From: Oscillospiraceae bacterium Zagget12
GTDB lineage: Bacteria > Bacillota > Clostridia > UBA1381
Reading direction: 5' to 3'
DNA: 49,412 nucleotides
Assembly: GCA_001941225.1 (NCBI GenBank)
Contig: MSHM01000007.1
Location: forward strand, 1 to 49,412
Shown here: piece by piece, positions 36,220 to 44,333 of the stretch
Layout of the letters: each line of letters opens with the position of its first letter
Numbering within the stretch: position 1 is the stretch's first letter
Made by a program: the position numbers and the translations under genes
The notes under the pieces: generated by a model
Database searches by the model: none
Told to the model about the DNA's origin: nothing
What the model saw: the letters and a program-made list of their open reading frames with translations, nothing else

Positions 36220-36243
36220 GGACGTGAAGAGGAGATTATACCG

Positions 36244-36810
36244 ATGTATTTAGTGGCAGGACTGGGCAACCCCGGAAAGCAGTATGATATGACCCGTCAT
36301 AATATCGGGTTCCATACAATAGATTATATAGCGGATAAGTACGGCGCAAGGCTGACAAAGCTGAAATTCAAGGGCGTATACGGCGACGCGGTGATAGGCG
36401 GCGAAAGGGTATATCTTGTAAAGCCGCAGACCTATATGAATTTGAGCGGCGACTGCATTGCGGAAATGGCGCAATTTTATAAGATACCGCCCGAAAATAT
36501 AATAGTAATAAACGATGATATTTCACTTGACACCGGCAGAATACGCGTAAGAGGAAAGGGCAGCGCCGGCGGACATAACGGACTGAAATCCATAATTTAC
36601 AGATTAAATTCAGACGCGTTTCCGCGTGTAAAAATGGGCGTGGGCGCGCCGAAACACGAGGATTACGATTTGGCTGACTTTGTGCTCGGACATTTCACAA
36701 AGGAGGAAATTCCGGTTATGGAGGATGCCATAAAAAAGGCGGAAACCGCCGTTTGCGAGATTATAAAAAACGGCGTACAGTCAGCGATGAATAAGTGTAA
36801 CGGCAAATAA
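36244..36810 (+). CDS. pth: peptidyl-tRNA hydrolase
   Basis: 188 aa. It releases peptides from stalled peptidyl-tRNA. Signatures: MYLVAGLGNPGKQYDMTRHN with catalytic H19, and a later GSAGGHNGLKSI. ATG 36244 is 9 nt after GGAG (36231-36234). An in-frame start at 36184 would add MNILGQIKSALFGREEEIIP, similar in style to N-terminal extensions in some Clostridia, but lacks a ribosome site. The mfd gene follows after 9 nt. Confidence 0.94.
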   Translation: MYLVAGLGNPGKQYDMTRHNIGFHTIDYIADKYGARLTKLKFKGVYGDAVIGGERVYLVKPQTYMNLSGDCIAEMAQFYKIPPENIIVINDDISLDTGRIRVRGKGSAGGHNGLKSIIYRLNSDAFPRVKMGVGAPKHEDYDLADFVLGHFTKEEIPVMEDAIKKAETAVCEIIKNGVQSAMNKCNGK

Positions 36811-36819
36811 GGAGCAAAA

Positions 36820-37977
36820 ATGAAATTTTCGGATATTTTAAAGGAATACGCGCCTTATCAGGGGATAGTAAAAAATCTTAACAATACGCCAATATCCGTC
36901 GCTGGAATAGTGGAATCGGCGCAGGGACAGCTTATTTACGCTCTGCAAAGGGAGAATAATTCCTCCGCGCTTGTCGTGTGCTACAGCGATATGGAGGCGA
37001 GAAAGATGTATTCCGATATGGAGCTGTACAGCGATAATATCTTGTATTTTCCGTCTAAGGAATACATTTATTATAACATAAAAACCTCCGGACACCAAAA
37101 CGAGTATGAGAGAATATCTGTCATACAAAAGCTCGCGGGCGGCGGGAGGTATATTGTTGTTACAAGTCTTGACGCGGTTTTGCAGTATACCGCCGACAAG
37201 ACGGAGCTTTCAAACCTATGTATTGATTTTGAAATAGGAAAGAGATTTGACCTTGAGGATTTGACGCAAAAGCTGATAATAATGGGATATTCCCGCGAGG
37301 CCGGCGTTGAGGCGGCGGGACAGTTCGCGATAAGAGGCGGAATACTCGATATATTTCCGCCCGGAAATGACAATCCGTACAGGATTGAATTTTTTGACGA
37401 TGAAACCGACTCTATAAGAGAGTTTGACGCCTATACTCAGCGATCGCTCGGCAAGGTAAATACGGCGAGTGCGGCGCCGGTGCGCGAGGCGGTAGTGACG
37501 GACGAAAAGCTGGAAAAAATAACGGCGGAGCTTGAAAAGCGCATACAGAGCGCCAAACGCAAAAAAAGCGACGAAAGCATGTATATTGAAACTACAAGGG
37601 CGGATATTGAGAGCTTTAAGGAGGTAAGATATTTCCCTTCGATAGATAAATACGTATCGCTTATTTATGACAAAATACCGTCGGTACTCGATTATTTTTC
37701 GGATAACGACCTTGTGTTTATAATCGACCCGAAACGAATAGCGGAGAGAGGCAAGAGCTTTGAATGGGAGAAAAACGAGGTCATAGCCGAGCTTAAGGAA
37801 AAGAGAATAATCGGCGCGCATAAGGATAAGTTTTACTGCTCCTATATTGAAAAGACAGCCGAAATGTCCGCGAAAAGGCTCATATCCCTCGACGTGCTTT
37901 CACATTCGAGCGCGGATATAAAATATAAGCATCTCGAAACCTTCACCACAAAAAACAACGGTGTCGTTCCACGGTAA
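36820..37977 (+). CDS. mfd: transcription-repair coupling factor Mfd, N-terminal part before a frameshift
   Basis: 385 codons in this frame. It matches the UvrB-homology region of Mfd (for example REAGVEAAGQFAIRGGILDIFPP, then FFDDETDSIREFD), which binds UvrA. The frame runs into a stop at 37977 just after FTTKNNGV. The homologous continuation begins in the next frame at about 37957-37961. Removing one A from the run at 37950-37955 gives FTTKTTVSFHGKIEYL and restores one protein of about 1163 aa, normal for Mfd. It is either a sequencing indel, a recent inactivation, or transcript slippage. AAGGAG precedes ATG 36820. Confidence 0.85.
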   Translation: MKFSDILKEYAPYQGIVKNLNNTPISVAGIVESAQGQLIYALQRENNSSALVVCYSDMEARKMYSDMELYSDNILYFPSKEYIYYNIKTSGHQNEYERISVIQKLAGGGRYIVVTSLDAVLQYTADKTELSNLCIDFEIGKRFDLEDLTQKLIIMGYSREAGVEAAGQFAIRGGILDIFPPGNDNPYRIEFFDDETDSIREFDAYTQRSLGKVNTASAAPVREAVVTDEKLEKITAELEKRIQSAKRKKSDESMYIETTRADIESFKEVRYFPSIDKYVSLIYDKIPSVLDYFSDNDLVFIIDPKRIAERGKSFEWEKNEVIAELKEKRIIGAHKDKFYCSYIEKTAEMSAKRLISLDVLSHSSADIKYKHLETFTTKNNGVVPR

Positions 37978-40312
37978 AATCGAGTATTTGTATGAGGATT
38001 TAAGAAATTGGCAGAGCAAAAATTATACAACGGTGATATTGTGCGCGTCGCGCGGCAGAGGCGAAAATCTTGCCGGTGTGCTTAAAGAAAAGGGAATAAA
38101 AGCCATCTTTTCGGACGGCGAGTCAAGAAATGCGGAATTTAACCGCGGCGAAACGGTAATCGTTCGCGGCGAGCTTAACAAGGGCTTTGAATATCCCGAA
38201 ATCAATTTTGTGCTTGTTTCCGACCGTGAAATATTTGAAACGAAAAAGAGCCGTTCAAGGCGCAAGGTTGAGAACGCCAATCGAATAAAGAGCTACACGG
38301 ATATAAGCGTCGGCGATTATGTGGTGCATCAGACCCACGGCATAGGTCAGTATATGGGCACGAAAAAAATGGTTGTGGGCGGCATAACAAAGGATTATCT
38401 GAAAATTCGTTATCAGGGCACAGACCTTTTGTATATTCCCATAGACCAGCTCAATCTTCTGTATAAATATGTTGGCAACGCCGATAAACAGATGAGGCTC
38501 AACAAGCTCGGCGGAAACGAATGGAACAAGACAAAACAGCGCGTCAAGCAATCCACGGCGGAGCTTGCTAAAAAGCTCATTGCGCTGTATGCCGAACGCG
38601 AAAACACAAAGGGATTTGCCTACAGTGATGACACGCCGTGGCAGCGTGATTTTGAGGACACCTTTCCATACCAAGAAACGGAGGATCAGCTGCGCTCCAT
38701 AGAGGAGGTAAAGGCTGATATGGAGAAACCTAAGCCTATGGACAGACTTTTGTGCGGCGACGTGGGATTCGGCAAAACAGAGGTCGCACTTAGGGCGTCC
38801 TTTAAGGCGGTGGGCGATTCAAAGCAGGTGGCATATTTATGCCCGACAACCATACTCGCGATGCAGCATTACGAAACCTTTTTAAAGCGAATGGAAAACT
38901 TCCCGATAAGGGTTGAAATGCTTTCCAGATTTCGCACGGCATCTCAGCAGAAAAAAATATTAAAGCAGCTTAAAACAGGTGAAATCGATATAGTCATAGG
39001 CACTCACAGAATATTGTCAAAGGATTTGGCGTTTAAGGATTTGGGACTGCTGATAATAGATGAGGAACAGCGTTTCGGCGTGGCGCACAAGGAGAGGCTA
39101 AAGGAATTAAAGCAGAATATCGATGTGCTGACAATGACTGCGACTCCGATTCCGCGAACTCTCCATATGGCGATGACGGGCGTAAGGGATATGAGCGTTT
39201 TAACGGAGCCGCCCGAAAACCGCTATCCGGTGCAGACGTATGTTCTCGAGGATAATCCCGCCGTCATAGCCGACGCTATCAGAAATGAAATATCGAGGGG
39301 CGGTCAGGTGTTTTATCTGTATAACCGTGTGCAGGGCATATACGCCAAGGCGGAACAGATAAAATCAATGTTTCCGGATATAAATGTAGCTGTCGGACAC
39401 GGCAAGATGAAAGAGGACGAACTTGAGGATATAATGTACGATATGGTAAACGGCAAAACGGACGTCCTTGTATGCACAACAATAATAGAAACCGGACTTG
39501 ATATTCCCAACGCGAATACCATTATCATCGAAAATGCCGATAAAATGGGATTGGCGCAGCTTTATCAGCTGCGCGGACGCGTGGGACGCTCCAACAGGGC
39601 GGCATACGCGTATCTGACGTACCACCGTGATAAAATACTGTCGGAGGTGGCGTCCAAAAGGCTGAGAGCCGTAAAGGAATTTACCGAATTCGGCTCGGGA
39701 TTTAAGATTGCAATGCGCGACCTTGAAATACGCGGCGCGGGAAATATTTTGGGACCCGAACAGCACGGGCATATGGACGCCGTGGGTTATGATATGTATT
39801 GTAAGCTGCTTAAGGAGAGCGTTGATGAGGCTCAGGGAATAAAGGTTAAGGAAAAACGCGATGTTTCGATAGATATTAATATCGACGCGTACCTGCCCGA
39901 AAGCTATATCGAAAATCATAATCAGCGTATCGACATTTACAAAAAGATTGCCGCCGTTGAAACCGAGGACGATAAGTTTGAAATAGAAGACGAGCTTATC
40001 GACCGTTTCGGCGATATACCAAAGCCTGTGCAGAATATTATCGAGGTTGCGGCGCTCAAGACGCCCGCCAAGGAATGTGGTATATACGAAATATCCCAAA
40101 GCGGCGACACGCTCAGCCTAAAATTTGAGGAGGATTATGTTGACGCGCCGCTCATTATGGGACTTGACAGGGCGTTCCCGAAACGTATAAAACTTGTTTC
40201 AAGCGAAAATCCGATAATAAGTTACGCGCTTAAGGGCGATTATAAAAATATTTTGAAAATTGTAAACAATTTATTAACTCAAATAAAAGAATTGCAAAAT
40301 AAAGAGAAATAG
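37961..40312 (+). CDS. mfd: transcription-repair coupling factor Mfd, C-terminal part after a frameshift
   Basis: 783 codons. It contains the RNA-polymerase-interacting domain (GDYVVHQTHGIGQYMG), the helicase motor (Walker A-like GDVGFGKTEVAL, Walker B DEEQ, TATPIPRTL, QLRGRVGRS) and a TRCF D7 C-terminal domain. It would displace stalled RNA polymerase and recruit UvrAB. The GTG at 37961 has no ribosome site, so it is the continuation of the upstream gene after a one-base frameshift, not an independent start. Confidence 0.85.
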   Translation: MSFHGKIEYLYEDLRNWQSKNYTTVILCASRGRGENLAGVLKEKGIKAIFSDGESRNAEFNRGETVIVRGELNKGFEYPEINFVLVSDREIFETKKSRSRRKVENANRIKSYTDISVGDYVVHQTHGIGQYMGTKKMVVGGITKDYLKIRYQGTDLLYIPIDQLNLLYKYVGNADKQMRLNKLGGNEWNKTKQRVKQSTAELAKKLIALYAERENTKGFAYSDDTPWQRDFEDTFPYQETEDQLRSIEEVKADMEKPKPMDRLLCGDVGFGKTEVALRASFKAVGDSKQVAYLCPTTILAMQHYETFLKRMENFPIRVEMLSRFRTASQQKKILKQLKTGEIDIVIGTHRILSKDLAFKDLGLLIIDEEQRFGVAHKERLKELKQNIDVLTMTATPIPRTLHMAMTGVRDMSVLTEPPENRYPVQTYVLEDNPAVIADAIRNEISRGGQVFYLYNRVQGIYAKAEQIKSMFPDINVAVGHGKMKEDELEDIMYDMVNGKTDVLVCTTIIETGLDIPNANTIIIENADKMGLAQLYQLRGRVGRSNRAAYAYLTYHRDKILSEVASKRLRAVKEFTEFGSGFKIAMRDLEIRGAGNILGPEQHGHMDAVGYDMYCKLLKESVDEAQGIKVKEKRDVSIDINIDAYLPESYIENHNQRIDIYKKIAAVETEDDKFEIEDELIDRFGDIPKPVQNIIEVAALKTPAKECGIYEISQSGDTLSLKFEEDYVDAPLIMGLDRAFPKRIKLVSSENPIISYALKGDYKNILKIVNNLLTQIKELQNKEK

Positions 40313-40320
40313 AGTATACT
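40292..40320 (+). promoter_or_regulatory. candidate promoter for the PrsA-like gene
   Basis: TTGCAA (40292-40297), a 17-nt spacer, TATACT (40315-40320), partly inside the end of mfd and 35 nt before the start. Confidence 0.55.
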
Positions 40321-40354
40321 TGATATACAATAAAAATTTTAAGGAGAAATGATT

Positions 40355-41278
40355 ATGAAGTATACAAAGTTGGCGGCGGCTGCGCTGTCCTGTACACTAT
40401 TGCTCGGCGGCTGCGGCGCAAATACCGGCTCCGACAGCAGCGAAACTCTTATGACCGTCGGTGATATTAACGTCACCGAAAACGAATTTAACTTCTTTTT
40501 GACGACCTACAAGGATAATATGGATTTGGGCGCGGCAAAGGAGCTTTCGCTTGAATACTGCGAAAGAAATCATCTTATAATCGCGGTTGCCGAGGCTATG
40601 GGAATTAAGTTTGACGAGGAAACTCAAACGGAAATAGACGAGTATAAGCAGCAGGTTGTGGACGCTTATGACAGCGATACCGGTTACAATGAATTTTTGA
40701 AAGAAAACGGTCTTACGGACGAGTATATCGACAGACTTGTTTCGGTCGGATTTTATTCTGACGCGTTGCAGGAAGTGGTAGAGAATGTAGGATATACCGA
40801 TGAGGAAAAGCGCGAGTATTTCAAGGAGCATTACAGACGCGCAAAGCATATTCTTCTCACCTCCGAGGAGGAGGACGCGACTATAGAGGCGCAGGCGGAG
40901 GAGCTTTTGGAGAGAGCGCAGAGCGGCGAGGATTTTGACACGCTTATATCGGAGTATTCGGAGGACCCGGGCAGCGAAACATATCCGGACGGATACGTGT
41001 TCACGGACGATGAAATGGTTGTTGAATTCCAAGACGGCGTTGATTCCATAGGCATAGGCGAGTTTACACTTGTAAAGTCCTCATACGGCTACCATATAAT
41101 TCAAAGACTTGCGCTTGACGAAACAGAGGAATATTTTGAAGAGCAATATGCCAATGTGGAATCCGATATTGAGTCGGCTATGGAGAATGATAAGTTCTTA
41201 GAACAGCTGTACGCGTGGGCGGAGGAATACGGTATTGAAATCACCGTAAATCAAGAGCTGCTTGACTCTATAGAATAA
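40355..41278 (+). CDS. PrsA/SurA-like peptidyl-prolyl isomerase lipoprotein
   Basis: 307 aa. Lipoprotein signal with lipobox LGGC and cysteine C20, so it would be lipid-anchored outside the membrane. A SurA_N-like helical region (about 35-150) is followed by a parvulin rotamase domain (about 160-255; RAKHILLTSEEED, ISEYSEDPGS, SSYGYHIIQR). It would assist folding of secreted proteins. ATG 40355 is 8 nt after AAGGAG; ATG 40349 is only 2 nt from it. A stem-loop terminator follows. Confidence 0.9.
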   Translation: MKYTKLAAAALSCTLLLGGCGANTGSDSSETLMTVGDINVTENEFNFFLTTYKDNMDLGAAKELSLEYCERNHLIIAVAEAMGIKFDEETQTEIDEYKQQVVDAYDSDTGYNEFLKENGLTDEYIDRLVSVGFYSDALQEVVENVGYTDEEKREYFKEHYRRAKHILLTSEEEDATIEAQAEELLERAQSGEDFDTLISEYSEDPGSETYPDGYVFTDDEMVVEFQDGVDSIGIGEFTLVKSSYGYHIIQRLALDETEEYFEEQYANVESDIESAMENDKFLEQLYAWAEEYGIEITVNQELLDSIE

Positions 41279-41301
41279 AAATATCAGAATACAAAAATTT
41301 A

Positions 41302-41343
41302 AAGGGACACTAAAATTTAGTGTCCCTTATTTAGTGTCCCTTT
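41302..41343. terminator. bidirectional terminator between the PrsA-like gene and htpG
   Basis: AAGGGACACTAAA (41302-41314) pairs with TTTAGTGTCCCTT (41316-41328) around one A; a further TTTAGTGTCCC copy follows at 41330-41340, ending in T's on the + strand. On the minus strand the AAATTT end gives T's too. It includes the genome repeat GGGACACTAAAA. Confidence 0.8.
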
Positions 41344-41346
41344 GTT

Positions 41347-43242
41347 TTATAGAAGTCTTTCAAGCAGCTTGTTTGAACGCTCGATGAACTTTGTCATTTG
41401 CTCCGCGCCGAGCGGGCTGTGGCTGATTTTTGCCAAATCATACACATGGTCGATAACAAGCTTTGCGTCCTCATCGTTTAATGAATCAATTTTCTTTATA
41501 AGCGAGTTGCCGGAGTTTAGCACAAGCGTAAACTCGTCCTTGAACATATCCGCCATACCCGCCATCTGCTGACCGTACGAGCGGTACATTTCCCGCATAC
41601 GTCTTGACTGCTCGCCCAGAAGTATAACGGCGGGAATGGATTCGTCCTTAAGCGACTGCACCTCGATTTTGAGCGATTCGTCACCGATTTCGTCCTTGAA
41701 TTTTTGAATCAGCTTTTCGTCCCGCTCCTTTGCGGCATCGTCCTTTTCCTCCGTGTTTGAAATATCGCTTACGGCGGAATCTATTCGCTTGAATTTAACG
41801 CCCGACTGTTTCATTTCTATAAACGATATAAAATGCGTGTCCATCATACTCGGCAGAACAACGGCGTTAAGTCCCTGATTTTTAATCATATTCACATACT
41901 GCGACTGACCTACGGGATCGGAAACGTAGTAAACGTCTTTTTCCTCCTTGCCGTCAAGGTACTCGTCAAGGGTTATATATTTGTCGTTCAAATCCTTGTA
42001 GATTATGATGTCCTTAACCTTGTCGTAGAACTTTTCATCGCGCAAGCAGCCGTATTTAATGAAGATGTCGATGTCGTCCCAATACTTTTCGTAGCTTTCT
42101 TTCTCGTTTTTATACAGGCTTGTCAGCTTATCCGCGACCTTTTTGGTGATGTGGTTTGAAATCTTTTTAACGTAGCCGTCATTCTGCAAAAAGCTCCTCG
42201 ATACGTTAAGCGGCAGGTCGGGGCAGTCTATAACGCCCTTTAAGAGCATTAGAAATTCGGGAATTACCTCCTTAACATTATCCGCGACAAACACCTGATT
42301 GTTGTACAGCTTTATCTGTCCCTCCTGACCGGCGAATTCGTGGTTGATTTTCGGGAAGTACAGAATACCCTTTAGGTTGAACGGATAATCTACATTCAGA
42401 TGAATCCAGAATAAAGGCTCGTTAAAGTCCATAAACACGTTTCTGTAAAATTCCTTGTAGTCCTCGTCACTGCACTCCGACGGTTTTTTCATCCAAAGCG
42501 GATTGGTGTTGTTTATCGGCTTAGGCTCTTTATGTTCGTGTTCGTGTTCTTCGCCGCAGTCACATTCCTCGTTATGCTTATGCTCCTCGCCGCAGTCACA
42601 TTCCTCGTCCTTTTCCTCGCCCTCGAGATAAATTTCTATCGGCAGGAACGAGCAGTATTTATTCAGAATTGAACGAATTGTGTACTCGTCAAGAAATTCC
42701 TCCGAGTCCTCCGCGATATTCAGCGTGACGGAGGTGCCGCGCTCGGTGCGGTCACTGTCCGAAAGCTCAAATTCCATACTGCCGTCGCAAGTCCATTTTG
42801 CCGCCTTTGCGCCGTCCAGGTACGAAAGCGAGTCAATCTCCACGCTGTCGGCAACCATAAACGCACTGTAAAATCCGAGTCCGAAATGACCGATTATTTG
42901 AGAACCCTTGTCGTCCTCCTCCTTGTACTTCGCAAGGAAATCACTCGCGCCGGAAAACGCTATCTGATTGATATACTTGTCGATTTCCTCCGCGGTCATA
43001 CCGATACCGTTGTCGCTTATAACAAGCTTTTTTGCGTCCTTGAATACCGATACCGTAACCTTAAACCTTTCGTCCTCGTTTATCTGCGCATCGCCTATGC
43101 TTGCAAGCTTTTTCAGCTTTGTTATTGCGTCGCAGCCGTTTGAAACCAGCTCGCGCAGAAAAATATCCTTGTCCGAATAAAGCCACTTTTTTATAATCGG
43201 GAAAAGATTTTCGCTGTCAACCGAAATATTACCCTTTGCCAT
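41347..43242 (-). CDS. htpG: chaperone HtpG (bacterial Hsp90) with a Cys/His-rich linker
   Basis: 631 aa. The N-terminal GHKL ATPase has RELVSNGCDAITK (about 30-42), DNGIGM (77-82) and GHFGLGFYSAFMVA (118-131). Unlike typical HtpG, the segment between the N and middle domains (about 210-242) holds two CDCGEEH units, with C215, C217, C227, C229 and several His (221, 223, 233, 235, 237), suggesting metal binding or redox sensing. Middle and C-terminal domains follow (KPINNTNPLWMKKPSECSDE onwards). Start: ATG 43242 with GAAAGGAAG upstream; the longer in-frame start at 43326 lacks a ribosome site. CIRCE upstream points to HrcA control. Confidence 0.95.
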   Translation of the reverse strand: MAKGNISVDSENLFPIIKKWLYSDKDIFLRELVSNGCDAITKLKKLASIGDAQINEDERFKVTVSVFKDAKKLVISDNGIGMTAEEIDKYINQIAFSGASDFLAKYKEEDDKGSQIIGHFGLGFYSAFMVADSVEIDSLSYLDGAKAAKWTCDGSMEFELSDSDRTERGTSVTLNIAEDSEEFLDEYTIRSILNKYCSFLPIEIYLEGEEKDEECDCGEEHKHNEECDCGEEHEHEHKEPKPINNTNPLWMKKPSECSDEDYKEFYRNVFMDFNEPLFWIHLNVDYPFNLKGILYFPKINHEFAGQEGQIKLYNNQVFVADNVKEVIPEFLMLLKGVIDCPDLPLNVSRSFLQNDGYVKKISNHITKKVADKLTSLYKNEKESYEKYWDDIDIFIKYGCLRDEKFYDKVKDIIIYKDLNDKYITLDEYLDGKEEKDVYYVSDPVGQSQYVNMIKNQGLNAVVLPSMMDTHFISFIEMKQSGVKFKRIDSAVSDISNTEEKDDAAKERDEKLIQKFKDEIGDESLKIEVQSLKDESIPAVILLGEQSRRMREMYRSYGQQMAGMADMFKDEFTLVLNSGNSLIKKIDSLNDEDAKLVIDHVYDLAKISHSPLGAEQMTKFIERSNKLLERLL

Positions 43243-43279
43243 ATGAAAAAACTTCCTTTCTGTAATTGCTTTTAATAAT

Positions 43280-43308
43280 ATAATAATACCAAATTTTTGA
43301 TTTGTCAA
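43280..43308 (-). promoter_or_regulatory. candidate sigma-A promoter of htpG
   Basis: On the minus strand TTGACA (43308-43303), a 17-nt spacer and TATTAT (43285-43280). The CIRCE lies 7 nt upstream of the -35 here; an alternative promoter TTGCAA (43389-43384)-18-TAATAT (43365-43360) would place CIRCE downstream, as is usual. Confidence 0.65.
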
Positions 43309-43315
43309 TACAAAA

Positions 43316-43342
43316 TTAGCACTCAACGGCGTCGAGTGCTAA
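43316..43342. promoter_or_regulatory. CIRCE element (HrcA operator)
   Basis: TTAGCACTC (43316-43324), nine bases, GAGTGCTAA (43334-43342): a perfect match to the CIRCE consensus TTAGCACTC-N9-GAGTGCTAA recognised by the heat-shock repressor HrcA. It sits between htpG (minus) and the hydrolase gene (plus). Confidence 0.95.
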
Positions 43343-43394
43343 CAATTTACATTTTGTTCATATTATTCAGAATTTCCGCAAAATTGCAAATCGG

Positions 43395-43423
43395 TTGACA
43401 ACGATTATAAAATATAATAAAAT
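43395..43423 (+). promoter_or_regulatory. candidate promoter of the hydrolase gene
   Basis: TTGACA (43395-43400), a 17-nt spacer, TAAAAT (43418-43423), 65 nt before the start. A TATAAT at 43413-43418 has only a 12-nt spacer. Confidence 0.6.
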
Positions 43424-43487
43424 ATTTACATTGGAGGTCGGAGTGCGCTCCGATTTTAAAGAAATAATTTTGAAAGGAATTAAAGCA

Positions 43488-44249
43488 ATGGAAATAAGTA
43501 TTAAGCGTGACGGACTCACATTAAAGGGTGATGTTTTAAGACCCGAGGGCGGCGGCAAATGTCCGGCGGTGATTATTTTTCACGGTCTGATGAGCGACCG
43601 AGGAAATCCGCGCCGTAATATGTTCGTGGACATTGCGGATGCGGCTGTGGGAAAAGGAATGGCGGTTTTCAAATTTGATTTTGACGGTCACGGCGAAAGC
43701 GACGGCAGCTTTTCGGATATGAATGTTTTCAGCGAAATTCTTGACGCGGCAAAAATTATTGATTATGTAAGGGGCTTGGATTGGGTAAGCGAGATTAATA
43801 TCGTCGGACATTCTCAGGGTGCCGTGGTAGGCGGAATGATTGCGGGATATTACCGCGAATATGTGTCAAGGCTTGTAATGCTTGCACCGGCGGCTACATT
43901 AAAGGACGACGCGCTGAAAGGCTCGTGTTTCGGTATTGAATATGATTCGTATAATGTGCCCGAGCATATAACGATGAAAAATGACAATAACGAAACCTTT
44001 GAAATAGGCAATCTGTATTTTCGCATTGCAAAAACCCTGCCTATTTACGAAACCACAAGCCTTTTCAAAGGCAAAACCTTAATCATTCACGGCTCGGAGG
44101 ACGATGCCGTCGGAGTTATCGGCTCAAAAAGATACGCCGAGGCAATGGATAATGTGAGGCTCGAAATTATCGAGGGAGAAAACCACGGCTTGTGTAAGTT
44201 TTCGCTTGATAACGTGGTAAAAGAGGTTGCGGAGTTTTTGTCGGAATAA
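43488..44249 (+). CDS. alpha/beta hydrolase, feruloyl/cinnamoyl esterase-like
   Basis: 253 aa, no signal peptide. The alpha/beta-hydrolase triad: nucleophile S109 in GHSQG, acid D205 or D206 in HGSEDDAVG, and H233 in GENHGL; the oxyanion stretch is FHGLMSDRGN. The FDGHGESDGSFSDMN text matches cinnamoyl/feruloyl esterases of rumen and gut bacteria, which remove ester-linked phenolics from plant wall sugars; an intracellular esterase or general hydrolase is the alternative. ATG 43488 follows GAAAGGAA (43472-43479). Upstream in-frame starts overlap the promoter. Confidence 0.85.
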   Translation: MEISIKRDGLTLKGDVLRPEGGGKCPAVIIFHGLMSDRGNPRRNMFVDIADAAVGKGMAVFKFDFDGHGESDGSFSDMNVFSEILDAAKIIDYVRGLDWVSEINIVGHSQGAVVGGMIAGYYREYVSRLVMLAPAATLKDDALKGSCFGIEYDSYNVPEHITMKNDNNETFEIGNLYFRIAKTLPIYETTSLFKGKTLIIHGSEDDAVGVIGSKRYAEAMDNVRLEIIEGENHGLCKFSLDNVVKEVAEFLSE

Positions 44250-44333
44250 ATCGCCTTACATAGGAAAATGCCATAGTCAAGCGGTATCGGCTTTTCTGAT
44301 GCGCGAGAATATCAATATATGGAGATGAATTTA

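Noticed and set aside
37950-37956. A AAA AAC slippery heptamer in frame in mfd, a classic -1 programmed frameshift site
   Set aside because: A -1 shift gives a frame without Mfd homology; the continuation needs +1 (or loss of one A). The site is therefore not a standard -1 programmed frameshift.
37961-40312. The downstream half of mfd as an independent gene
   Set aside because: Its GTG start has no ribosome site and the text before it continues the homologous sequence, so one interrupted gene is simpler.
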